Of a stretch of DNA of 64,000 bases, positions 26,757-35,994 are shown one piece after another. The stretch lies in assembly GCA_963841045.1 (NCBI GenBank), contig CAWJBD010000003.1:306498-370497 (forward strand), written 5' to 3'. The first letter of the stretch is position 1. Each line of letters opens with the position of its first letter. Made by a program: the position numbers and the translations under genes. The stretch comes from Aalborgiella sp963841045. Lineage in GTDB: Bacteria; Pseudomonadota; Gammaproteobacteria; Burkholderiales; Burkholderiaceae_C. Below the pieces are notes generated by a model, which did not search any database, was not told the DNA's origin, and saw only the letters and a list, made by a program, of their open reading frames with translations.

Positions 26757-28391
26757 ATGGCGACAGCATACGACTACATCATCGTTGGCGGCGGTTCAGC
26801 AGGTTGCGTTTTGGCAGCCCGTCTCTCTGAAGACCCTGCAATGACCGTTGCGCTACTTGAAGCGGGTCCAGTTGATAAAAGTGTGCTGATTCATTGTCCA
26901 GGTGGTTTGGCTGTCATGGCCAGCACAGGTGCCGCCATGTGGGGGTTCGAGACCGTACCGCAAGTGGGTCTTAATGGTCGCCAAGGCTATGTACCACGCG
27001 GCAAAGTGATGGGTGGCTCCAGTTCTATCAACGCCATGATTTACACCCGTGGACACAAAGCTGACTATGACCACTGGGCATCAGAAGGCAACCCAGGTTG
27101 GGACTTCGCCAGTGTGTTGCCCTACTTCAAAAAAGCTGAGCACAACGAACGCACGTTCGGTGCTGAAAGTGCGCACTTACATGGCACAGATGGCCCCTTG
27201 AATGTGATGGATTTGCGCAGCCCAAACAAGTTTGGTCCCGTATTTGTCGAAGCGGCCAAACAAGCAGGTTATGCTGAAAACACCGATTTCAATGGCCCTG
27301 AGCAAGAAGGCGTGGGCATGTACCAAGTGACCCACAAAAACGGCGAACGCTACAGCGCGGCCAAAGCCTATGTCACACCCAACTTATCGCGCCCCAACCT
27401 CACCGTCATTACCGGCGCACACACCACCCGCGTTTTAATGGAAGGCAAACGCGCTATCGGAGTTGAATACAGCCATGAAGGCGCATTGAAACAATTGCAC
27501 GCCAATCGTGAAGTGGTCTTGAGTGCCGGTGCTTTGCAATCGCCACAAATCCTGATGCTTTCTGGCATTGGACCAGCAGCGCAATTGCAAAAGCACGACA
27601 TTTCAGTGGTGCACGATTTACCCGGTGTGGGTGAGAATTTACACGACCACATTGACGTGGTGCAAGTGATCAATGCACCTGAATTAAAAGACACGTTTGG
27701 ACTCAGTTTGTCTGGCGCATGGCGCATGATCAAAGGCATTTTTGAATGGCGCAATCACCGCCGTGGCATGCTGACCACCAACTTTGCCGAGGCAGGTGGT
27801 TTCATTAAAACCAGCAGCGCTGAACCCACACCTGATTTGCAATTGCACTTTGTGGTGGGCAAGTTGATTGACCACGGGCGCAAAACGACTTTTGGGCACG
27901 GCTATTCGTGCCACGTGTGTTTGATGCGTCCCAAAAGCCGTGGCCGCTTGACTCTGGCAAGCAACAACCCTTTGTCTGCGCCTTTGATTGATCCTAATTT
28001 TTTAGCCGACAAAGACGACATGCAGCGCTTGGTCAAAGGCTTCAAACAAATGCGCGAAATTATGAACCAGCCGGCATTGGCCGGTTACAAAGGTCAAGAA
28101 TTACCAGTCTCTGCGCAAGCAAAAACCGATGCAGAAATTGAAACGTTTATCCGACTCAAAGCGGACACTATTTACCACCCGGTGGGTACTTGCCGCATGG
28201 GCCCGCAAGATGGGCCTCATGCTGACCCGCTGAACGTGGTGGACAGCGAGCTGCGCGTGCATGGCATCGACGGCTTGCGCGTGGTGGATGCGTCCATCAT
28301 GCCGCGCATCGTTGCTGGTAACACCAATGCCCCTGTCATCATGATCGCGGAAAAAGCTGCTGACATGATCAAAGCTGTGCAAGTCATCTGA
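26757..28391 (+). CDS. GMC family FAD oxidoreductase (choline/alcohol dehydrogenase type)
   Basis: 544 residues. FAD-binding IIVGGGSAGCVLAARLSED at the N-terminus, GKVMGGSSSINAMIYTRG near residue 82, GALQSPQILMLSGIGP near residue 260, YHPVGTCRMGP near residue 468 (active-site His) and NAPVIMIAEKAADMI at the C-terminus, all standard for GMC enzymes like AlkJ and BetA. Oxidises a primary alcohol; choline cannot be confirmed and no bet genes are near. Ribosome site AAGGA precedes the ATG. The dispersed element follows the stop by 10 bases. Confidence 0.9.
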   Translation: MATAYDYIIVGGGSAGCVLAARLSEDPAMTVALLEAGPVDKSVLIHCPGGLAVMASTGAAMWGFETVPQVGLNGRQGYVPRGKVMGGSSSINAMIYTRGHKADYDHWASEGNPGWDFASVLPYFKKAEHNERTFGAESAHLHGTDGPLNVMDLRSPNKFGPVFVEAAKQAGYAENTDFNGPEQEGVGMYQVTHKNGERYSAAKAYVTPNLSRPNLTVITGAHTTRVLMEGKRAIGVEYSHEGALKQLHANREVVLSAGALQSPQILMLSGIGPAAQLQKHDISVVHDLPGVGENLHDHIDVVQVINAPELKDTFGLSLSGAWRMIKGIFEWRNHRRGMLTTNFAEAGGFIKTSSAEPTPDLQLHFVVGKLIDHGRKTTFGHGYSCHVCLMRPKSRGRLTLASNNPLSAPLIDPNFLADKDDMQRLVKGFKQMREIMNQPALAGYKGQELPVSAQAKTDAEIETFIRLKADTIYHPVGTCRMGPQDGPHADPLNVVDSELRVHGIDGLRVVDASIMPRIVAGNTNAPVIMIAEKAADMIKAVQVI

Positions 28392-28400
28392 AATTTATAA

Positions 28401-28457
28401 GAAATTAGCCTCTAGCCGGCATATTAATTGCCTAATATGCTATGTTATTTATAGCAT
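28401..28457 (+). repeat. 57-bp dispersed element, copy F (intergenic)
   Basis: AAATTAGCCTCTAGCCGGC, ATATTAATTGCC, then TGCTATGTTATTTATAGCA. It begins 10 bases after the GMC gene stop and could act as a transcript end structure. Confidence 0.87.
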
Positions 28458-28607
28458 ACTGTTTCGAGGAACTTATCTCTGAAGGTTTTGTCCTACATAC
28501 ACTAGCTTGATTTGCGCACAGCGACTGGTTGTCCCAACCGCTACAGTCAAAGCCTGAAGAAATGGGATTTAAAAATTCTCTGTGTGCCAACAACTCGAAG
28601 GGGTAAC

Positions 28608-29270
28608 ATGAAACATCAAATTAAACGCATTCTCAACATTGCAACAACCACAGTTCCAGGTTTTATTGCTGCCATCGTCTTATCTAGCCTCGGCTCATCA
28701 GCGGCGTACGCACAGCAGCAAGCCTATACCAACAAATCTGTCAACCTAAGGGCAGGGCCTTCTAAGGATTACCCCATCGTCATGCGGTTACCGACGGGTG
28801 CGGGTGTCATTGTCATGGGCTGTATTGATAACTACCATTGGTGCGATGTTTCGGTGGGTGACAACCGTGGTTGGCTCTATGCTGGCAATATTATTTATGC
28901 CTACCAAGGTAACCATGTTCCTGTGTTGACTTATGGAACGGTGATAGGCATCGGCATCACACCCTTCGTTTTTGGAAGTTATTGGGATAACTATTACACC
29001 AATTACCCATGGTACCCGCAGCGTCAATATTGGAGCAATCGACCTTACAACCAACCACATTATGTGCGTCCAGCTGTGGTTCATCGTGCGCCTGTTGCCA
29101 ACGTTCAGCCAGTCCGCCCGCCAAACACCGCGCCTGTACAAGTTAGACCTGTTAGACCTGCTCCAGCCGCAAGAGCGCCGCAGGTCAGAGCGCCGCAACA
29201 ACGCAGTGTTGCTCCTCCAAATACATCGCGCTCAGCGCCAAGTGCACACGTCAGCCCTGTTCGGCCTTGA
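28608..29270 (+). CDS. Secreted SH3b-domain protein
   Basis: 220 residues from ATG 28608 with a GAAGGGG ribosome site. The signal peptide ends near AAYAQQ (residue 38). The SH3b domain has VNLRAGPSKDYPIVMRLPTGAGV, WCDVSVGDNRGWLYAGNI; then a Tyr/Trp/Asn-rich stretch and a Pro/Ala/Arg-rich tail (about the last 60 residues). Bacterial SH3b domains of this kind bind peptidoglycan in the periplasm. The upstream 150 bases show no clear promoter beyond the repeat. Confidence 0.8.
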   Translation: MKHQIKRILNIATTTVPGFIAAIVLSSLGSSAAYAQQQAYTNKSVNLRAGPSKDYPIVMRLPTGAGVIVMGCIDNYHWCDVSVGDNRGWLYAGNIIYAYQGNHVPVLTYGTVIGIGITPFVFGSYWDNYYTNYPWYPQRQYWSNRPYNQPHYVRPAVVHRAPVANVQPVRPPNTAPVQVRPVRPAPAARAPQVRAPQQRSVAPPNTSRSAPSAHVSPVRP

Positions 29271-29282
29271 TGTTTGTATTGA

Positions 29283-30086
29283 TCAAACTCTAAACCGTTT
29301 GCGCGTCAGCGCCAGTGCCAACCAAAAACCCAACACGGCGTACACAGCCAGTACGCCAACATGTAGCCACGGGTTGTTTGGCCATTGGTCCATGAACAAG
29401 GGGCGCACCAGCTCAACTGCATTGGTCAAAGGTAGCCAATCGGATATGGCTTTGACAAACGCAGGCAGCTGATCACGTGGGAAGAAGATGCCGCTTAAAA
29501 ACATCATGGGTGTTAAAAACAGGGTGAAGTAATAGGTGAAGAAGTCGTAGCCCTTGGCCAAGGCATTGAAAATCAAAGCGATGCAACTGAAGGTGATGCC
29601 CACACCTAACAATATCGGCCAAGCCAACAACAATTTAGGGCTGTGGCTGATGCCCAGCGCCAACATCACACCCATGATGGCGGTGACAGTGAATAAAGAT
29701 TTGAAAGCCGCCCACAGCATTTCGGCCAACAAAATATTGTCCAAATTCACCGGTGCATTCATGATGCCATCCCACGTTTTTTGCACGTGCATGCGGGAGA
29801 AAGCTGAATACAAAGCTTCAAATGACGCCGCTTGCATGGCGCTCATGCAAATGCTGCCACTGGCTAAAAACAAAATGTAGGGTACTTTGCTACCGCCTGC
29901 AACGGGCGCAACCTCACCCACCAATGCGCCCATGCCATAACCGAAAGCGACCAACCACATCAGAGGCTCAGCTATGTTGCCCACCAAACTGGGTATTGCC
30001 AATTTGCGCCACACCAGTAAATTGCGCAAGAAAACAGGCCACCAGCGTGATGAAAGATTGGGCAAGCGCCAAATAGAATTAGCCAT
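29283..30086 (-). CDS. ABC-2 type transporter permease (NodJ-like)
   Basis: 267 residues with six membrane segments. RWWPVFLRNLLVWRKLAIPSLVGNIAEPLMWLVAFGYG at the N-terminus and LFLTPMMFLSGIFFPRDQLP near residue 200 match the NodJ/ABC-2 family. With the ATPase gene upstream (30196-31144) it forms an exporter whose substrate could be a lipid-linked saccharide or drug. The two genes are separated by 110 bases that hold a GC-rich dispersed repeat, where direct coupling would be normal. Confidence 0.87.
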   Translation of the reverse strand: MANSIWRLPNLSSRWWPVFLRNLLVWRKLAIPSLVGNIAEPLMWLVAFGYGMGALVGEVAPVAGGSKVPYILFLASGSICMSAMQAASFEALYSAFSRMHVQKTWDGIMNAPVNLDNILLAEMLWAAFKSLFTVTAIMGVMLALGISHSPKLLLAWPILLGVGITFSCIALIFNALAKGYDFFTYYFTLFLTPMMFLSGIFFPRDQLPAFVKAISDWLPLTNAVELVRPLFMDQWPNNPWLHVGVLAVYAVLGFWLALALTRKRFRV

Positions 30087-30138
30087 ATGAAAACCTTGTC
30101 GGCGAGATGGGCTGTAGCGCCGGGCCGCCCAAGCAAAG

Positions 30139-30189
30139 CCGCGCCCCCTCGGGGGGCAGCGACCCGTGCAACGGCGGAGCGTGGGGCTT
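30139..30189 (+). repeat. GC-rich dispersed repeat, copy 2 (intergenic)
   Basis: CGCCCCCTCGGGGGGCAGCG then GACCCGTGCAACGGCG and GAGCGTGGGG, sharing the right part of copy 1 (465-516). It lies between the ABC ATPase and permease genes. Confidence 0.75.
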
Positions 30190-30195
30190 TAATGG

Positions 30196-31144
30196 TCATG
30201 CATCATCCCTGATTTGACGGCCAGTCAGTTTGAGGAACAAGTCTTCTAAATTAGCAGGTCGATGCAAGGTGCGCAACTGTGGGTAGTCTTGCAGAGCATG
30301 CAATAGAGCATGCGCATCTTGCGTGTAGAAAGAACAAAGTCTCGCCACTGATTTCAACGCGTTTGGCCAGTTTAGCTAGCGGTTCATGTTGCAATGCCAA
30401 GGCACCCGCGCCGTAAACTTCAATCACTTCAGGTTCTAAATATTGTGCAATCAAATCGCGTGGCTTGCCTTCGGCTATCTTTTTCCCGTGGTCTAAAACC
30501 AAAAGCCGTGAACACAAACGTTCGGCTTCGTCCATGAAATGCGTGGTCAGCAAAATGGATTTGCCTTGCTGCAATAACAATTGCAAACGCTCCCACATCA
30601 AATGCCGCGCTTGCGGGTCTAGACCTGTGGTGGGCTCATCCAGCAGCAAGAGTTTGGGGTCGTTCACCAATGCACGAGCCAAGCTCAATCTGCGTTTCAT
30701 GCCACCGGATAATTCTCCTGGCTTGCTATTGGCTTTGCTGGTGAGTGATGCAAACTCCAAGAGCTTCGGAATACGTGCCCGGATATCTGCCGTTTTCATG
30801 CCAAAGTAGCGACCATAGACCAGCAGGTTTTCGGCACAGGTGAAATCAGGGTCCAAGGTGTCGTTTTGGCTGACGACGCCCATCAAAGCTTTAATCGCCA
30901 ATGCCTCTTGCGGCATGGGCATATCAAAGGCAGTGATGCTGCCAGCATCGGGAGCTGTAAGCCCCAAACACATGCGAATGGTGGTGGTTTTACCTGCGCC
31001 ATTTGGGCCTATCACACCTAGGCATTCGCCAGGCGCAATGGCAAAAGACAAGTCATCGACCACGGTAATGTCACCATAGCGCTTGACCAAGCCATTGGCT
31101 GAAAACAATGAAGGAGTGACTTGTGATGGCTGCATGGGCTTCAA
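30196..31144 (-). CDS. ABC transporter ATPase (NodI-like), frameshifted near the C-terminus
   Basis: Walker A GPNGAGKTTTIR near residue 48, signature LSGGMKRRLSLARALV near residue 144, Walker B LLLLDEPTTGLDP near residue 164 and the His switch TTHFMDEAE. The frame breaks near 30325. One extra base in TTCTTTCTACACG shifts the tail; removing it gives FFYTQDAHALLHALQDYP and ends ...EDLFLKLTGRQIRDDA at the TGA at 30196, the expected NodI-type C-terminus (about 315 residues). Likely a sequencing indel. Works with the permease downstream. Confidence 0.88.
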
Positions 31145-31194
31145 TTATGCCCGCTGTCACAACCATCTGCCACAACCAAAGTCGATGCACTGCT

Positions 31195-32196
31195 ATGATT
31201 CATCCCAATATGACAAACGAAATTGATGTACAAACCAAATCCAACGCCATCGTAGACCCTGACGACGCGGGATTTACACCAGAAGAGCGCGCAGCTGCTG
31301 CGTCGCGCAGCACCTGGGTGAGCGTGTGGGTGAATGTGTTTTTATCAGCATTGCAAATCGCAGTGGGTATTTTTGCCAAATCGCAAGCGCTGATTGCAGA
31401 CGGCATTCATTCCTTGTCAGATTTGGTGGCGGATTTTGTGGTGCTGTTCGCAGGACACCACGCCAAAAAAGACCCTGATGAAGAGCACCCCTATGGTCAT
31501 CAACGGTTTGAGACTGCTGCATCCTTGGTGCTGGGTTTATTGCTATTGGGTGTGGGAGTCGGCATGTTGTGGTCTTCGTACGAAAAGTTAGTAGCACCAC
31601 AAACCGTGCAAAAAGTGCATGTTATTGCGCTATGGGTTGCAGCTGCAGCCTTGATCGCCAAAGAGTCTTTGTTTCGTTACATGTTGGTAGTGGCCAAGCG
31701 TGTGAAATCCAGCATGTTGGTGGCCAATGCATGGCACGCGAGGTCTGACGCGGCATCGTCCTTGGTGGTGGGATTGGGCATCATCGGCAATTTGGCGGGC
31801 TACCCCATACTTGACCCCATTGCTGCCGCCATAGTCGGCTTTATGGTCTGCAAAATGGGCTGGGAATTCAGTTGGAACGCCTTGCATGATTTGATGGACC
31901 GCGCGGTGGATGAAAAAGAAGTTGCGGCCATTCACAGCACGCTGATGCAAACCCCCGGTGTGCACAATGTGCACGATTTGCACACGCGAAAGATGGGCGA
32001 CATGATTGTGCTTGATGCGCACATTGAAGTGGATGCCGACATCACCGTTGAAGCTGGGCATGATATTGCGGTACTGGCGCAGCAGCGGGTGTTACAAAAC
32101 CACCGCGTTATCAAAATGATGACCCATATTGACCCGTGGACGCGACCTGATTTGGATCACAAAATAGACAGCGAAAACACCGTACAGCCAAGCTAA
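31195..32196 (+). CDS. Cation diffusion facilitator family transporter
   Basis: 333 residues from ATG 31195 (31210 is an equally possible ATG; an earlier one at 31123 overlaps the ABC gene). Membrane domain: VWVNVFLSALQIAVGIFAKSQALIADGIHSLSDLVADFVVL contains the H-S-L-S-D-x3-D zinc site; HPYGHQRFE follows. The C-terminal cytoplasmic domain (about the last 85 residues) has VHNVHDLHTRKMGD. It exports Zn2+, Fe2+ or similar metals. Convergent and overlapping by four bases with the DUF3108 gene. Confidence 0.92.
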   Translation: MIHPNMTNEIDVQTKSNAIVDPDDAGFTPEERAAAASRSTWVSVWVNVFLSALQIAVGIFAKSQALIADGIHSLSDLVADFVVLFAGHHAKKDPDEEHPYGHQRFETAASLVLGLLLLGVGVGMLWSSYEKLVAPQTVQKVHVIALWVAAAALIAKESLFRYMLVVAKRVKSSMLVANAWHARSDAASSLVVGLGIIGNLAGYPILDPIAAAIVGFMVCKMGWEFSWNALHDLMDRAVDEKEVAAIHSTLMQTPGVHNVHDLHTRKMGDMIVLDAHIEVDADITVEAGHDIAVLAQQRVLQNHRVIKMMTHIDPWTRPDLDHKIDSENTVQPS

Positions 32197-33323
32197 TATT
32201 CGATTTTGCGAATGAGTTTGCTTTTCAAAATCGCGTCTATGTAGTCGCCATTGGTTTCAGTAAATCTGAACCGCACAGGTGCATAGTTGTGTTCAGTGGC
32301 GAACCAAAGCTCCACTTTTTGATCGAATTCACGCCGTGGGTTGCGGGTGACCTTGCGGGCAATACTTGGTCCTTGCTCTAAACTCAAAGTCTCCAAATTT
32401 TCAACCGCAAAGACCCAAGGCTCGGCCAATTTGTCGTTGGCCACCTGCATGGTCACTGTTGACCCTGTGGCATACCGTGCAGGGTCTGCCGTGAACAAAC
32501 CTGCCAACTGCAGTATCACACTCAATCTGTCTTGTGCGCCGGCCAGCAATAGTGCCTCAGGTGCATTGGTGCTGAATGTGATTTTTCCAAGTTCGTGATT
32601 AAAGTGTGTTGCCACTTCACTCCTGCGATAGCGTTTGTCTGAAAAACGCGTGGGTTGCAAACCAGTGGCGTTGCTTAATCCATCGCTGTGCTGTTCAAAC
32701 ACATCTATACCAAAATAGCTGGCCACCATGCGCAGTTTGTAGCTGCCGCCGTCGTGCTGCCAATCGAGCTCGGCTTTGCCATAGTTGGTGTTGCCATTGC
32801 GTGTGAATTCCACTTCGTAAATTTGTTGCGCTGTCTGTGGCGCAGTGAATAGTGCGGACACGGTATCGGAAATTGCTGCTGATTCTTGCGTCTCTGATTG
32901 CTTTGCATCAGTTTTTGCTTTATCGGAATCGGCCGCAGGCTCAGCATCTGCTGTATCTGTTGATGCATCGTGTTGCTGGGTTTCAAAGTTTGGACTCATA
33001 TCGGTAACTTCAGATATTTTGTTGGGCTCAGGAGGTACCTCTTTGTTTGATTCGGCTCTTTGATTGGTAGATTTCGGTTTTGGTGAAATAGGTTTGGGTT
33101 CCGCTTTAATTTTTGGCGGGATCACAGGTGCTGGAATTGATTCAATTTGCAGTTCAGGCTCAATCATGCGTGTGATTAATGCAGTCGATTGCTTGGCGTC
33201 CACTTTCATCAACCCACCCACCACCGCCTGAATCGCCGTTAAATGCGCCAACAAAACGACAACAAACACAGACAGGATCAAACCCAGTCCGTAGCTGCTT
33301 TGTTTTTGATTCAGTTTCCACAT
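32193..33323 (-). CDS. DUF3108 domain protein with N-terminal membrane anchor
   Basis: 376 residues from ATG 33323 (TATAGGG upstream). One membrane segment (YGLGLILSVFVVVLLAHLTA) is followed by a low-complexity Pro/Lys/Glu/Ala/Ser/Asp-rich region of about 120 residues, then the DUF3108 domain (YEVEFTRNGNTNYGKAELDWQ..., FSDKRYRRSEVATHF, VELWFATEHNYAPVRFRFTE). The TonB-like layout and periplasmic domain suggest an envelope role; the function is unknown. Divergent from the FAH gene. Confidence 0.8.
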   Translation of the reverse strand: MWKLNQKQSSYGLGLILSVFVVVLLAHLTAIQAVVGGLMKVDAKQSTALITRMIEPELQIESIPAPVIPPKIKAEPKPISPKPKSTNQRAESNKEVPPEPNKISEVTDMSPNFETQQHDASTDTADAEPAADSDKAKTDAKQSETQESAAISDTVSALFTAPQTAQQIYEVEFTRNGNTNYGKAELDWQHDGGSYKLRMVASYFGIDVFEQHSDGLSNATGLQPTRFSDKRYRRSEVATHFNHELGKITFSTNAPEALLLAGAQDRLSVILQLAGLFTADPARYATGSTVTMQVANDKLAEPWVFAVENLETLSLEQGPSIARKVTRNPRREFDQKVELWFATEHNYAPVRFRFTETNGDYIDAILKSKLIRKIEY

Positions 33324-33388
33324 CCCTATAGGATAAAGCACGTTTGCCTTGGATTCAAAACCATGGCAATTTCTGGGACAATGTGCGC

Positions 33389-34441
33389 ATGAAACTCGCA
33401 ACATACAAAGATGGTTCCAGAGATGGACAACTGGTCGTCGTTTCTCGCGACTTGAGTCAAGCACACTATGCCACCGGCATTGCACAACATATGCAAGATG
33501 TGTTGGACGACTGGAATTTCATCAGCCCTCAATTGCAAGACCTGTACGACGCGCTCAACAGTGGGCATGGCAGTCGTTTGCGGCACGCATTCCCATTCGA
33601 CCCAGCTCAATGCATGGCACCTTTGCCGCGAGCTTACCAATGGGCCGATGGCTCGGCTTACATCAACCATGTGGAATTGGTTCGCAAAGCCCGTAACGCT
33701 GAAGTGCCCGCATCGTTTTATACCGATCCCTTGATGTACCAAGGAGGCAGTGACGATTTTATTGGCGCTTGCGACCCAGTCGTGTGCGTATCTGAAGCGC
33801 ATGGCATCGATTTTGAAGCTGAAATTGCTGTCATCACTGGCGATGTGGCAATGGGCAGCACACCAGAGCAAGCTTTGGAAGGGATACGTTTGCTGATGTT
33901 GGTCAACGACGTGAGTTTGCGCAATTTAATTCCTGACGAGCTTGCAAAAGGATTTGGGTTTTTCCAAAGCAAACCTGCAACTGCATTCAGCCCTGTGGCT
34001 GTAACGCCGGATGAATGTGGTGGCGCATGGGACAATGGTCGATTGCATTTTCCATTGCAAGTGACATGGAACAAACGCAAAGTGGGTATGTGTGATGCGG
34101 GGCCAGAGATGACTTTTCATTTCGGTCAACTGATTGCGCACATCTGCAAAACCCGCAATGTACGTGCAGGCAGCATAGTGGGTTCAGGCACGGTCAGTAA
34201 CAAAGGCGTGGAATCGCAAGTTGATTCCAGTGGAAAAACGCGCACCGATTGGCCCAAAGGCTACAGCTGCATCGCTGAAAAACGCTGTATCGAAACCATT
34301 CAAGACGGCAAAGCCACTACCGAATTCATGAAGTTTGGTGACACTATCCGCATTGAGATGAAGGGTAATGATGGTTCGTCAATCTTTGGTGCGATTGACC
34401 AAACGGTTGTGCAACAAGACAAGGCTCATACCAAAATATAG
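33389..34441 (+). CDS. Fumarylacetoacetate hydrolase family protein
   Basis: 350 residues from ATG 33389. FEAEIAVITGDVAMGSTPEQAL near residue 150 (metal-binding acidic residues), VNDVSLRNLIPDELAKGFGFFQSKPATAFSP near residue 180 and GSGTVSNKG near residue 270 are typical of the long FAH-like group. Such enzymes cleave carbon-carbon bonds of acylpyruvates in aromatic-acid breakdown. True fumarylacetoacetase cannot be assumed, since no tyrosine-pathway partners are near. Confidence 0.87.
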   Translation: MKLATYKDGSRDGQLVVVSRDLSQAHYATGIAQHMQDVLDDWNFISPQLQDLYDALNSGHGSRLRHAFPFDPAQCMAPLPRAYQWADGSAYINHVELVRKARNAEVPASFYTDPLMYQGGSDDFIGACDPVVCVSEAHGIDFEAEIAVITGDVAMGSTPEQALEGIRLLMLVNDVSLRNLIPDELAKGFGFFQSKPATAFSPVAVTPDECGGAWDNGRLHFPLQVTWNKRKVGMCDAGPEMTFHFGQLIAHICKTRNVRAGSIVGSGTVSNKGVESQVDSSGKTRTDWPKGYSCIAEKRCIETIQDGKATTEFMKFGDTIRIEMKGNDGSSIFGAIDQTVVQQDKAHTKI

Positions 34442-34459
34442 CGCCCCAGATTCAACGCG

Positions 34460-35080
34460 TTATATTTTGGCTAAATCTTGCGCCACCGCTTTGAAACCGC
34501 GCAGCAACATTTCAACTGAAACAGCCACCAATATCAAACCCATCAATCTCTCAACGGCTATCACCACCCGCTCGCCCACCAAGCGCTGAATGCGTTCAGC
34601 CAAAACCAAGACCACGGCACAAACCAGCATCGTCACCGTTAAGGCGGCAACCCATTCCAGTTTGCGTTCGGGCGCTTGGCTTACCAATAGCATCACCGTT
34701 GCCAATGCAGATGGGCCTGCCAGTGCGGGGATAGCCAGAGGCACAATCAAAGGCTCTGCCAATATTTCGTCTGCGACAGGTGCACCCTCTGGCTTGAATT
34801 CCGTCGGTGGAAAAATCATTCGCAGGGCAATTAAAAACAAAATAACGCCACCCGCAATTTGCAGAGACACGTCGCTCAGGTTCATGGTGGTCAAAAAACT
34901 TTTGCCAACAAACATGAACAATAACAGCAGCAAAAACGCTATCACCACCTCACGTACGATTACCAAACTGCGTCGATGCGGCGCCACATGCCGCAAGGTT
35001 TTGACAAAAATTGGGATGTTGCCAACCGGATCTGTAATCAATATCAACAGTATCGTGGCAGATAGGAATGTATAGTTCAT
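34460..35080 (-). CDS. MarC family membrane protein
   Basis: 206 residues from ATG 35080. Six membrane segments; LILITDPVGNIPIFVKTLRHV near the N-terminus and PLAIPALAGPSALATVMLL near residue 110 are the repeated MarC (NAAT) motifs. Despite its name MarC has no proven role in antibiotic resistance; the transported substrate is unknown. Convergent with the FAH gene. Confidence 0.9.
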   Translation of the reverse strand: MNYTFLSATILLILITDPVGNIPIFVKTLRHVAPHRRSLVIVREVVIAFLLLLLFMFVGKSFLTTMNLSDVSLQIAGGVILFLIALRMIFPPTEFKPEGAPVADEILAEPLIVPLAIPALAGPSALATVMLLVSQAPERKLEWVAALTVTMLVCAVVLVLAERIQRLVGERVVIAVERLMGLILVAVSVEMLLRGFKAVAQDLAKI

Positions 35081-35218
35081 GTGCGTATTATCGATAAGAA
35101 ACAACCGTCAGTGAAATTCTCGATAGTGCAAGCAATGCTGGACAATTGGTATGCTTATCAAGTAAGCTCTGAGCGCAAGCAAGCCAAACAAGCACTGTCA
35201 TTTGAAACTGGCAATTAA
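35081..35218 (+). CDS. Possible 45-residue ORF upstream of phaM
   Basis: A GTG at 35081 opens a frame ending at TAA 35216-35218; its C-terminal half reads like a helix (MLDNWYAYQVSSERKQAKQAL). It starts one base from the divergent marC start, has no visible ribosome site and no recognised family. Doubtful; it could be the 5' leader of phaM. Confidence 0.2.
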   Translation: MRIIDKKQPSVKFSIVQAMLDNWYAYQVSSERKQAKQALSFETGN

Positions 35219-35239
35219 CCCAATCTACGAGGTGTACCT

Positions 35240-35881
35240 ATGAGCGCTGAAAACAACACAAATGATGCAACCGGATTCGGGAAATTTGTACCGGGTTTTG
35301 ATTTTTTGCAAGGTCTCGCTAAACAAGCAGCCAGTGGTGCTGCACACAGTATTCCACAATTGCCCAACTTAGGGAACTGGGTAGCGCCCACCTTAAACGT
35401 AGAAGAGCTAGAGAAGCGAATTGAAGAACTCAAAACCGTGCAGTTTTGGTTGGATCAAAATGCACACGCCTTGAAGGCCACTATACAAGCACTGGAAGTG
35501 CAAAAGATGACTTTGGCAACACTCAAGGGCATGAACTTCAGCATAGGCGATGTGGCCAATGCTTTGAAACTCAAAGCGACCGATACCGTGATGGACAGTG
35601 TGCAAAAGGCGTCAGACAAAACGGCAGACGTTACCGGCGGTTTGGTGGACCCTATGCAGTGGTGGGGTTCTTTGACGCAGCAATTTGGTCAAATCGCCGC
35701 AACTGCCATGAAGGATGTGGCTAAAAAAACCGCCATTGATTTAACCAAATCAACAGCGAAATCTGTAGCAAAAGGTGCCATCAAATCGGCAACTGGCACG
35801 GCAAAATCCGTCGGAAAGCGCATGACCACACGCACAAAAACAAGCACATCTAGCGCAAGGAAAACCAGTCCACGCAAGTAG
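35240..35881 (+). CDS. phaM: PhaM-like polyhydroxyalkanoate granule regulator
   Basis: 213 residues. The N-terminal FVPGFDFLQGLAKQAA and WVAPTLNVEELEKRIEELKTVQFWLDQNAHALKATIQALEVQKMTL (residues 45-90; coiled coil) match PhaM, which binds PHB synthase and the nucleoid. The C-terminal 50 residues are Lys/Thr/Ser/Ala-rich with AKSVAKGAIKSATG repeats, a histone-H1-like DNA-binding tail. It links PHB granules to DNA and activates PhaC. Ribosome site GAGGTG precedes the ATG. Suggests that the organism stores polyhydroxybutyrate. Confidence 0.85.
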   Translation: MSAENNTNDATGFGKFVPGFDFLQGLAKQAASGAAHSIPQLPNLGNWVAPTLNVEELEKRIEELKTVQFWLDQNAHALKATIQALEVQKMTLATLKGMNFSIGDVANALKLKATDTVMDSVQKASDKTADVTGGLVDPMQWWGSLTQQFGQIAATAMKDVAKKTAIDLTKSTAKSVAKGAIKSATGTAKSVGKRMTTRTKTSTSSARKTSPRK

Positions 35882-35900
35882 GTTCGACCAAATATTTATG

Positions 35901-35957
35901 TAAAATTAGGCTGAATCCGGCGTATTTATTGCCTATGTTGCTATTAAATACATAGCA
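35901..35957 (+). repeat. 57-bp dispersed element, copy G (intergenic)
   Basis: AAATTAGGCTGAATCCGGCG, TATTTATTGCC, then TGCTATTAAATACATAGCA. It lies between the convergent phaM and tgt genes. Confidence 0.9.
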
Positions 35958-35994
35958 TTTAATAACAGCGCAACAATTTAAACGTATTTATCTC

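Noticed and set aside
29972..30199. Upstream extension of the ABC permease starting at ATG 30199 through the GC-rich repeat
   Set aside because: The frame differs from that of the permease and has no transporter sequence.
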